A stretch of 64,000 nucleotides of DNA. It comes from Pseudonocardia sp. SCN 73-27. GTDB taxonomy: Bacteria > Actinomycetota > Actinomycetes > Mycobacteriales > Pseudonocardiaceae. Position numbers and translations under genes: made by a program. How positions within the stretch are numbered: position 1 is the stretch's first letter; every line of letters begins with the position of its first letter. Below the pieces are notes generated by a model that was not told the DNA's origin, ran no database searches, and saw only the letters and a list, made by a program, of their open reading frames with translations. The DNA lies in contig MEGH01000011.1 of the NCBI GenBank assembly GCA_001725415.1, forward strand, positions 59,863 through 123,862, given 5' to 3'. Below are positions 19,239-26,595 of the stretch, piece after piece.

Positions 19239-21656
19239 TCAGCTCGTCCGGAGCGTCGCGATCACCAGATCGAGCACCACGATGGCGCCGGCCTTGTCGA
19301 GGGGGTTGTTACCGTTGCCGCACTTCGGCGACTGCACGCAGGAGGGGCAGCCGGTCCGGCAGCCGCACTCGGCGATCGCGGCGCGTGTCGCCCCGAGCCA
19401 GTCGGCGAGCACGCCGTGGCCGCGCTCGGCGAGGCCCGCGCCGCCGGGGTGCCCGTCGTGGACGAAGACGGTGGGCAGACCGGTCTGGGGGTGCAGTGCC
19501 GTCGACATGCCGCCGATGTCCCAGCGGTCGCAGATCGCGAAGAGCGGCAGCAGCCCGATCGCGGCGTGTTCGGCGGCGTGCAGGGCGCCGGGGATGCGGG
19601 CCGGGGGGATGCCTGCGTCGGCGAGGGCGGCGTCGTCGATCGTGTACCAGACGGCGCGGGTCGCGAGCTTCTGCTCGGGCATGTCGAGCGGCACTGTCTC
19701 GAGGATCCGGCCGTCCGGGGCGCGGCGCTGGTAGCCGACGACCTGCGTCGTCACGCAGGTCTCGCCGAAGCTCACGGTGACGGGACCGTGGTCGGCGCGG
19801 CTCAGCTCGCCGACGATCTCGACGTCGGCGGTGGAGCGGGCGTCGGTACGCCAGTCGGGGGTCTCGGCGTGGACGAGGGCGAGCCCGGCGTCGAGGTCGA
19901 GCGACTCGACGACGTAGCTCTCCCCGCGGTGCAGGTACACGGCGCCTGGGTGGGCGGTGGCGGGTGCGGAGCCGGCGTCGACGGTGCCGAGCATCCGCCC
20001 GGTGCCGGCCTCGACGAGCGCGATCTGTCCGAGCCCGGAGCCGCGGATGTCGACCGATCCTGCGGGCATGTCCTGCGTCGACGGCCAGAACCAGCCGGTG
20101 GGCCGTTTGCGCAGGACGCCGTCGTCGACGAGCGCGTCGAGCACGTCCGCCGCAGGGGTCCCGGCGAAGACGTCGTCGAGGTCGGCCTCGGTCAGCGGCA
20201 GTTCAGCGGCCGCGCAGGCCAGGTGCGGGGCGAGGACGTAGGGGTTGGTGGGGTCGAGGACGCAGCGTTCGACCGGGGCGCCGAGCAGGGCGTCGGGGTG
20301 GTGGACGAGGTAGGTGTCCATGGGGTCGTCGCGGGCGACGAGGACGACGAGGGCTTCCTCGGCGGCGCGGCCGGCGCGGCCGGCCTGCTGCCAGAAGGAG
20401 GCGCGGGTGCCGGGGAACCCGGCGACGACGACGGCGTCGAGCCCGGCGATGTCCATGCCGAGCTCGAGGGCGTTGGTGCTGGCGACGCCGAGGAGCTGTC
20501 CGCGGGCGAGGGCGGACTCGAGCTCGCGGCGTTCCTCGGGGAGGTAGCCGCCGCGGTAGGACTCGACGCGGGAGCAGAGGTCGGGGGCGGCGTCGGCGAG
20601 GAGACGTCGGGCGCCGATGGCGGTGAGCTCGGCGCCGCGGCGGGACCGGACGAAGGCGAGCGTGCGGGCGCCTTCGACCACGAGGTCGGCGAGCATCCGG
20701 GAGGCCTCGGCCCCGGCGGGCCGTCGGACGGGCGCGAGATTCTCGCCCGTGAGCTCGGGGAGCAGCGGCGGTTCCCAGAGGGCGACGGTGCGGGCGGAGC
20801 GGGGCGAGCCGTCGTCGGTGACGGCGGTGACGTCACGCCCGGTGAGGACGGTGGCGAAGGGTCCGGGGTCGGCGACGGTGGCGGAGGCGAGCACGATCGT
20901 GGGCCGGGAGCCGTAGCGGGCGGCGACGCGCAGCAGCCGGCGCAGCAGGAGCGCGACGTGGGACCCGAAGACGCCGCGGTAGGTGTGGCACTCGTCGACG
21001 ACGACGTAGCTGAGCCGGCGCAGAAAGGTCGCCCAGCTCGCGTGCCTGGGCAGGATCGAGCGGTGCAGCATGTCGGGGTTGCTGTGGATCCAGCGGGCGT
21101 TGCGGCGGGCCCAGTCGCGTTCCTCGGCGGGGGTGTCGCCGTCGACGCAGGTGGCGCGGACGTCGGGGATGCCGAGGGCGTCGAGGGCGCGGAGCTGGTC
21201 GGCGGCGAGCGCCTTGGTCGGTGAGAGGTAGAGGGCGGTGGCGCGCCGGTCGGTGGCGAACCGGGTGAGCACGGGGAGCTGGTAGACCAGCGACTTCCCG
21301 GACGCGGTGCCGGTGGCGACGACGACGTCGCGGCCGGCGTGGGCGAGTTCTGCGCCCTCGACCTGGTGCGACCAGGGTTCGGCGACTCCGCGGGCCTGCA
21401 GGGCGGCGACGACGTCGGAGGGCACCCACGCGGGCCACGACGCGGGCCGGCCTGGCCGTTCCTCCAGCCGGACGCTGTGGCGAAGGGGGCAGAGCGGGTC
21501 GCCGATGTCGGCCTCGGCCCCGGCGAGGACCCGCCCGAGCAGCCGGTCTCCCCGCCCGGGAGCAGAACTGGACCGGGTCGCGGGAGCCGCATCCGTCACC
21601 GACACGAGCGTCTCCCTCCTGGTCGCCCGACACGGCGAACCCGTCGAGGTTGACAC
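19239..21656 (-). CDS. DEAD/DEAH-box helicase with C-terminal DUF1998 (Rv3649/MrfA-like)
   Basis: 805 residues. Motif Q-like SHQVEGAELA, Walker A ATGTASGKS at about 114-122, DECH box in VVVDECHTYRG, SAT motif VLASATV, and a helicase C domain ending QQAGRAGRA. The C-terminal DUF1998 part has a four-cysteine cluster (CGCRTGCPSCVQSPKCGNGNN) that should bind zinc. B. subtilis MrfA has this layout and acts in mitomycin damage repair; repair here is inferred. A GTG at residue 18 or 20 is an alternative start. Confidence 0.9.
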   Translation of the reverse strand: MSTSTGSPCRATRRETLVSVTDAAPATRSSSAPGRGDRLLGRVLAGAEADIGDPLCPLRHSVRLEERPGRPASWPAWVPSDVVAALQARGVAEPWSHQVEGAELAHAGRDVVVATGTASGKSLVYQLPVLTRFATDRRATALYLSPTKALAADQLRALDALGIPDVRATCVDGDTPAEERDWARRNARWIHSNPDMLHRSILPRHASWATFLRRLSYVVVDECHTYRGVFGSHVALLLRRLLRVAARYGSRPTIVLASATVADPGPFATVLTGRDVTAVTDDGSPRSARTVALWEPPLLPELTGENLAPVRRPAGAEASRMLADLVVEGARTLAFVRSRRGAELTAIGARRLLADAAPDLCSRVESYRGGYLPEERRELESALARGQLLGVASTNALELGMDIAGLDAVVVAGFPGTRASFWQQAGRAGRAAEEALVVLVARDDPMDTYLVHHPDALLGAPVERCVLDPTNPYVLAPHLACAAAELPLTEADLDDVFAGTPAADVLDALVDDGVLRKRPTGWFWPSTQDMPAGSVDIRGSGLGQIALVEAGTGRMLGTVDAGSAPATAHPGAVYLHRGESYVVESLDLDAGLALVHAETPDWRTDARSTADVEIVGELSRADHGPVTVSFGETCVTTQVVGYQRRAPDGRILETVPLDMPEQKLATRAVWYTIDDAALADAGIPPARIPGALHAAEHAAIGLLPLFAICDRWDIGGMSTALHPQTGLPTVFVHDGHPGGAGLAERGHGVLADWLGATRAAIAECGCRTGCPSCVQSPKCGNGNNPLDKAGAIVVLDLVIATLRTS

Positions 21657-21708
21657 ACGGGACCGACAGCGTGGCGGAGGCTCCCCGGAATGCCGCCGTG
21701 ACCAGAGA

Positions 21709-21748
21709 GATCACGATCTTGTGATCGAACCGTTACCACATCTGTGGT
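21709..21748. promoter_or_regulatory. Pair of adjacent palindromes in the helicase/hppA divergent region
   Basis: GATCAC-N6-GTGATC (21709-21726) and ACCACA-TC-TGTGGT (21735-21748), both perfect, lie 8 bp apart between divergent genes. They look like binding sites for dimeric regulators; which regulator is unknown. Confidence 0.4.
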
Positions 21749-21900
21749 GTCCGACAACCCATAGCGGTGCAGATCACCCTGCCCACCTACACTGCCAACG
21801 CTCGGCATCTCTGTCACCAGGGATGACGGGCTGTGACGCCAGGGATGTCGTCGTCAGTCAGCGTTCCTGGCACCAGTGTCCGCACGATCCAGGAGAACGC

Positions 21901-24216
21901 ATGCCCTCGTCCACCCTCGCGGCGATCGATCTCGCCGCGGGCGACCGCGTCATCGTCGGCGTCGTCGCGGTGGTCGCGCTCGCAGCCCTGGCCATCGGCT
22001 TCGTCCTGCTCAAGGAGGTTCTGGCCGCAGGCCAGGGCACCGAGAAGATGCAGGAGATCGGCCGAGCGGTCCAGGAAGGTGCCGCGGCTTACCTCAACCG
22101 CCAGTTCCGCACGCTCGGCATTTTTGTCGTGATCGTGTTCGTCCTGCTCTTCGCGCTCCCCGCCAACGGCTGGGGCGAACGCATCGGTCGCTCCCTCTTC
22201 TTCATCGTCGGCGCGGTCTTCTCCGCGACGATCGGTTACCTCGGCATGTGGCTGGCCACCCGGGCGAACATCCGGGTCGCCTCGGCGGCGCGCGAGGAGG
22301 GCGGGCGCGAGAAGGCGACCCGCATCGCGTTCCGCACCGGTGGCGTCGTCGGCATGTTCACCGTCGGTCTCGGACTGTTCGGCGCCTCGATCGTCGTGCT
22401 GGCCTACGCCGGTGAGGCACCGAAGGTCCTGGAGGGCTTCGGCTTCGGTGCCGCGCTGCTCGCGATGTTCATGCGTGTCGGCGGCGGCATCTTCACGAAG
22501 GCCGCCGACGTCGGCGCCGACCTGGTCGGCAAGGTCGAGCAGGGCATTCCCGAGGACGACCCCCGCAACGCGGCGACGATCGCCGACAACGTGGGCGACA
22601 ACGTCGGTGACTGTGCGGGCATGGCCGCCGACCTGTTCGAGTCCTACGCCGTCACGCTGGTCGCGGCCCTGATCCTGGGCAGCGCGGCGTTCGGCCTGCA
22701 GGGTCTGCTGTTCCCGCTGATCGTCCCCGCGATCGGTGTCATCACCGCGGTCATCGGCGTGTACATCACGCGGGCCAGGCCCAACGAGGGCGGCCTGAAG
22801 GCGATCAACCGCAGCTTCTACATCTCGGCGCTGATCTCCGCGGTCCTGTGTGTCATCGCGGCATACCTGTACCTGCCGGGTTCGTTCGGCCAGCTCGGCA
22901 GCAACGGCACGGGCACGCCCACGGACGCCGGCGTCGTCGCGGCCATGGCGGGGTCCGACCCGCGCCTGATCGCCTCGATCGCGGTGATCATCGGCATCGT
23001 CCTCGCGGGCATCATCCTGTGGCTGACCGGTTACTTCACCGGCACCGAGGACAAGCCCGTCAAGACCGTCGGCGAGTCGTCGCTGACCGGCTCGGCCACG
23101 GTCATCCTGGCCGGCATCTCGATCGGTTTCGAGTCCGCCGTCTACACGGCGATCGTCATCGGCGCGGCGGTGTTCGGCGCGTTCGCGCTGGCCACGGCGT
23201 CGATCACCGTGGCGCTGTTCGCGGTGGCGCTGGCCGGTACCGGCCTGCTCACCACGGTCGGCGTCATCGTCGCGATGGACACCTTCGGTCCGGTCTCGGA
23301 CAACGCGCAGGGCATCGCGGAGATGTCGGGCGACGTGGAGGGCGACGGCGTCGGCATCCTCACCGAGCTCGACGCGGTCGGCAACACCACGAAGGCGATC
23401 ACCAAGGGCATCGCGATCGCCACGGCGGTACTCGCGGCGACGGCGCTGTTCGGGTCGTACCGCGACGCGATCACGCAGGCGGTGGGCGAGATCAACATCG
23501 CCTCCAACACGGCGTTCAGCTTCGAGGTGTTCTCCCCGAACACGTTGGTCGGCGTGATCATCGGTGCGGCGGTCGTGTTCATGTTCTCGGGCCTGGCGAT
23601 CAACGCCGTGACCCGCGCGGCCGGCGCCATCGTGTTCGAGGTGCGGCGGCAGTTCCGCAACGACCCCGGGATCATGGCGGGGACGAGCCGTCCGGAGTAC
23701 GGCCGCGTCGTCGACATCTGCACCCGTGACTCGCTGCGCGAGCTGGCCACCCCCGGCCTGCTGGCGATCTTCGCGCCGATCGCGGTCGGCTTCGGTCTCG
23801 GTGTCGGCCCGCTGGCCGGCTACCTGGCAGGTGCGATCGCGTGCGGCACCCTGATGGCGATCTTCCTCGCCAACTCGGGTGGCGCGTGGGACAACGCGAA
23901 GAAGCTCGTCGAGGACGGCAACCACGGCGGCAAGGGCTCGCCCGCGCACGAGGCGACGATCATCGGTGACACCGTCGGTGACCCGTTCAAGGACACCGCC
24001 GGCCCGGCGATCAACCCGCTGATCAAGGTCATGAACCTGGTCTCGGTGCTCATCGCCCCCGCCATCGTGGTGTTCTCGGTCGGCGACTCGGCGAGCCCGG
24101 CGCTGCGCATCGTCATCGCGCTGGTCGCCCTGGCGATCATCGTCGCGGCGGTGGCCGTGTCGAAGCGCCGGTCGACGACCATCTCCGACACCCCGGTGGA
24201 GGAGCAGGTCGGCTAG
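21901..24216 (+). CDS. hppA: Membrane-bound proton-translocating pyrophosphatase
   Basis: 771 residues from ATG 21901, which has an AGGAGA ribosome site at the right spacing. It couples pyrophosphate hydrolysis to H+ export. About 16 hydrophobic segments are visible, with the substrate-binding loops DVGADLVGKVEQGIPEDDPRN, DNVGDNVGD and GDTVGDPFKDT. The segment GNTTKA carries lysine where K+-dependent enzymes have alanine, so this should be the K+-independent, H+-pumping class. Upstream in-frame sequence overlaps the divergent helicase and is not coding. Confidence 0.97.
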   Translation: MPSSTLAAIDLAAGDRVIVGVVAVVALAALAIGFVLLKEVLAAGQGTEKMQEIGRAVQEGAAAYLNRQFRTLGIFVVIVFVLLFALPANGWGERIGRSLFFIVGAVFSATIGYLGMWLATRANIRVASAAREEGGREKATRIAFRTGGVVGMFTVGLGLFGASIVVLAYAGEAPKVLEGFGFGAALLAMFMRVGGGIFTKAADVGADLVGKVEQGIPEDDPRNAATIADNVGDNVGDCAGMAADLFESYAVTLVAALILGSAAFGLQGLLFPLIVPAIGVITAVIGVYITRARPNEGGLKAINRSFYISALISAVLCVIAAYLYLPGSFGQLGSNGTGTPTDAGVVAAMAGSDPRLIASIAVIIGIVLAGIILWLTGYFTGTEDKPVKTVGESSLTGSATVILAGISIGFESAVYTAIVIGAAVFGAFALATASITVALFAVALAGTGLLTTVGVIVAMDTFGPVSDNAQGIAEMSGDVEGDGVGILTELDAVGNTTKAITKGIAIATAVLAATALFGSYRDAITQAVGEINIASNTAFSFEVFSPNTLVGVIIGAAVVFMFSGLAINAVTRAAGAIVFEVRRQFRNDPGIMAGTSRPEYGRVVDICTRDSLRELATPGLLAIFAPIAVGFGLGVGPLAGYLAGAIACGTLMAIFLANSGGAWDNAKKLVEDGNHGGKGSPAHEATIIGDTVGDPFKDTAGPAINPLIKVMNLVSVLIAPAIVVFSVGDSASPALRIVIALVALAIIVAAVAVSKRRSTTISDTPVEEQVG

Positions 24217-24241
24217 CCCGTCCCGCGTCACCGCAGGTCAC

Positions 24242-24286
24242 GACGAAGGCCATCCACCCCGCACGTTCGGGTGGGTGGCCTTCGTC
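24242..24286 (+). terminator. Terminator after hppA
   Basis: GACGAAGGCCA pairs perfectly with TGGCCTTCGTC; an inner CCACCC/GGGTGG extends the stem to about 18 bp across one T-G pair. It starts 26 bases after the stop. Confidence 0.85.
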
Positions 24287-24455
24287 ATGTCCGGAGGGTC
24301 CCAGTAATGTCCGTGCGCCCGCGGCGCACCGAAGCGTCGGAGCTCCCCGGAGGGTGGCGATGCGTCGTTCGAGGTCACACACCTCGATGCGGCTGCCCGC
24401 GCCCTCGCTCCGCTGCGTTGCGCCGCCATGTCCCACGAGAGAACCGGAGCATTCA

Positions 24456-24998
24456 GTGCGCCGTACCCCCCGATCCCTGAAGGTCTCGCTCGTCGCCCTC
24501 GCGGCGGCGGCGACGACCGTCCTCGCCGGCTGTGGCGGCCCCAGCGACGCCGACGTCAAGTGGGCCGACGGTCTGTGCGGCTCGATCAGCACGTTCACCG
24601 ACGCGGTGAAGACGCAGCCGAACTTCGACGCGTCGAACCCCGACTCCGCGATCCAGGGCCTCGAGGACTACCTGGGCACCGCGAGCACGGCCGTCCAGGG
24701 CTCGATCGACTCGATGGACAAGCTCGGCCCGTCGCCGATCGACGGCGGCGACCAGGTCGTCACGCAGCTGAAGACGACGTTGACCTCGGTGAAGTCGTCG
24801 TTCGACCAGGCCCGCCAGAAGCTCGACGGCGTCGACACGAGCAACCCGACGGCGATCACGGGGGCGTTGACCGAGGCGCTGAGCCCGCTGCAGGAGCTGT
24901 CGAAGATCGACACGAGCGGCCTGAACGGCAACGCGGACATCAACGCGGCCGCGTCGAAGGCCGCCAACTGCCAGAAGCTGCAGCAGCAGAACGGCTGA
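24456..24998 (+). CDS. Secreted lipoprotein of unknown function, copy A
   Basis: 180 residues. Basic n-region, hydrophobic core and lipobox LAGC with the lipidated cysteine at 26. The mature part is helical: VKWADGLCGSISTF, then YLGT, GGDQVV, and ends NCQKLQQQNG. Two cysteines besides the lipid one could form a disulphide. GTG start at 24456, preceded by CGGAG; the ATG at 24428 is in another frame. Paralogue of the next gene (shared KW-D-CGS, YLGT, final NCQKL). Not assigned to a known family by eye. Confidence 0.8.
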   Translation: MRRTPRSLKVSLVALAAAATTVLAGCGGPSDADVKWADGLCGSISTFTDAVKTQPNFDASNPDSAIQGLEDYLGTASTAVQGSIDSMDKLGPSPIDGGDQVVTQLKTTLTSVKSSFDQARQKLDGVDTSNPTAITGALTEALSPLQELSKIDTSGLNGNADINAAASKAANCQKLQQQNG

Positions 24999-25015
24999 CG
25001 CAGGCGCCCGGCGGC

Positions 25016-25043
25016 GGGCGGCCGGGTACTCCCCGGGCCGCCC
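25016..25043 (+). terminator. Hairpin after lipoprotein copy A
   Basis: GGGCGGCC and GGCCGCCC form an 8-bp stem 18 bases after the stop codon, between the two lipoprotein genes. Confidence 0.55.
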
Positions 25044-25105
25044 GTCCCACGTGTGGGGGAGACTGACGGGCGGAGTGCCGCCGCTCGACCCGTCAGGAGC
25101 CACGC

Positions 25106-25702
25106 ATGCCGCGCCGCCCCAGGCCGTTCCGCGCCGCCCTCGCGTTCGTCGCGCTGGCGCTCACGCTGCTGGTCGGGGGGTGTTCGTCGGTCGTGACCGG
25201 CACGGCCTCGGCCGATCCGTCGCCGCAGCCGACGGAGGGCGTCGGCGCCGACCCGGTGAAGTGGATGGACAAGGTCTGCGGCTCGTTCCAGCCGATGCTC
25301 GACGCGTCGCAGAAGGTGCCGGACCTGGCCAACGCACGTGACCTGCCGACGATCAAGAAGTCGTTCAGCGACTACCTGGGAACGGTGGTGGCCGGGGTGC
25401 AGCAGTCGCGCACGCAGCTCAAGGACGCGGGGAAGTCGCCGGTGTCGGGTGGCGACGACGTGGTGGGCCGCATCGACGGCCTGTACGGGCAGTTCGAGAC
25501 GAGCCTGACCGAGGCGAAGACGAAGGTCGACGCCGTCGACCCGAACAACGCCGCGGCGTTCCAGGCGGCGCTGACCGATGCGACGAACTCGCTGACCAAG
25601 CTGTCGCAGTCCGGGGGCGGGCTGGGCGACACGAAGCCGTTCATCCGGCTCAACCGTGCGGCGGACGCGGCCCCCAACTGCCAGAAGCTCGGGGCGCGCT
25701 GA
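25106..25702 (+). CDS. Secreted lipoprotein of unknown function, copy B
   Basis: 198 residues with signal peptide and lipobox LVGGC (cysteine 26). After a Pro/Ser/Thr linker the mature part repeats the landmarks of copy A: VKWMDKVCGSF, DYLGTVVAG, SGGDDVV, and NCQKLGAR at the end. Tandem duplication is the simplest origin. ATG 25106 follows GGAGCC. Role unknown; extracytoplasmic location is well supported. Confidence 0.8.
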   Translation: MPRRPRPFRAALAFVALALTLLVGGCSSVVTGTASADPSPQPTEGVGADPVKWMDKVCGSFQPMLDASQKVPDLANARDLPTIKKSFSDYLGTVVAGVQQSRTQLKDAGKSPVSGGDDVVGRIDGLYGQFETSLTEAKTKVDAVDPNNAAAFQAALTDATNSLTKLSQSGGGLGDTKPFIRLNRAADAAPNCQKLGAR

Positions 25703-25759
25703 CGGGTGCACCGTCCGGCGACGGGAGCCGCCGGTCCGGCGTGCCGCACTTCCCGTTGA

Positions 25760-25775
25760 TCGAACACATGTTCTA
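25760..25775 (+). promoter_or_regulatory. LexA (SOS) box upstream of the Rv3647c-like gene
   Basis: TCGAAC-ACAT-GTTCTA matches the actinobacterial SOS consensus TCGAAC-N4-GTTCGA at 11 of 12 fixed positions. It lies 11 bp before GTG 25787, where a repressor would cover the start region. LexA itself is not encoded in this window. Confidence 0.6.
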
Positions 25776-25786
25776 CCGTGCGGGCC

Positions 25787-26383
25787 GTGGCTCAGCTGTC
25801 GCTGTTCTCCGCGGAGGCCCGGCCGGTACGGCGCACCGACCTGGCCGGGCTGCTGTGCGGCCCCGGCCGGATCGTCCGGTTCGGCAGCGGGACGACGGCC
25901 CGGCTGAGCATCGACGTGGCCGACGCGGGGCGGGCCCGTGCGGTGCGCGCGGCGGCCGCTGCGGCGGGCCTGCGCCTGGAGGCCAAGCCGGCCGACGACG
26001 GGTCGGTGTCACTGCGGTCGGCGTTCCGCTGCGATCTGGTGTCGATGGCGCTGGCCTGGAGCCGCGACGACGCCAAGCACGTCCCGGACGACCTGCAGCT
26101 CGACGGTTCGGTGCTGCGGCTGTGGGCGCTGGCCTCGGGCCGGGCCGACACGCGCGGCGGCTACCTGCTGGCGCTCGACCCCGAGGCCCCGCACACCCAT
26201 CGCCCTCTCGTCGCGGCGGCGTACCGTGCAGGTGTCTCTCCGGCGCGGGTCGGCACCGACGACGCCCCGGCGTTGAGGATTTCCGGCGCGGCCCGGGTCC
26301 GCAGGCTCGTGGAGCTCGTGGGGCCGGTCCCGGAGCGGGTCCCGGCGGCCGACTGGCCGCGGTGGTGGGGCCGTGCCTCGTGA
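25787..26383 (+). CDS. Conserved actinobacterial protein (Rv3647c-like), candidate SOS gene
   Basis: 198 residues from GTG 25787 (MAQLSLFSAE); an in-frame GTG 9 bases earlier is possible. The first half (LAGLLCGPGRIVRFGSGTTARLSIDVADAGRARAVRAAAAAAGL) resembles the fold of WhiA-type LAGLIDADG regulators, and the second half looks like a helical DNA-binding region ending ARVRRLVELVG; both are impressions, not domain hits. It lies directly upstream of topA, as Rv3647c does. A LexA-type box covers its promoter, suggesting a link to DNA damage. Confidence 0.7.
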   Translation: MAQLSLFSAEARPVRRTDLAGLLCGPGRIVRFGSGTTARLSIDVADAGRARAVRAAAAAAGLRLEAKPADDGSVSLRSAFRCDLVSMALAWSRDDAKHVPDDLQLDGSVLRLWALASGRADTRGGYLLALDPEAPHTHRPLVAAAYRAGVSPARVGTDDAPALRISGAARVRRLVELVGPVPERVPAADWPRWWGRAS

Positions 26384-26595
26384 TCGCAGTTGACGGCCTG
26401 GTTACGCTCCCGTCCGTCACAGAGCATCACGACGTGACAGATGCAACACGCCCGGTGAATGTGCGAACGTGGCGAACGGTGCCGGTGTTGTAGGGATACT
26501 GGCCTGCCCGGCTCCCCGGCACGGGGACGGGCGATCGAGCAGCCGACGGCGACCCGGATCGACGGGCCGACCGGCGACGATGGAGTAGGACCAAG

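Noticed and set aside
18309-21224. Very long open frame on the plus strand opposite the helicase gene
   Set aside because: Antisense shadow caused by high GC and the helicase codon bias; the translation is low-complexity Gly/Val/Asp/Arg with no family character.
21814-24231. Open frame of about 800 codons opposite hppA
   Set aside because: Arg/Asp-rich shadow of a strongly conserved gene; hppA is complete on the other strand.
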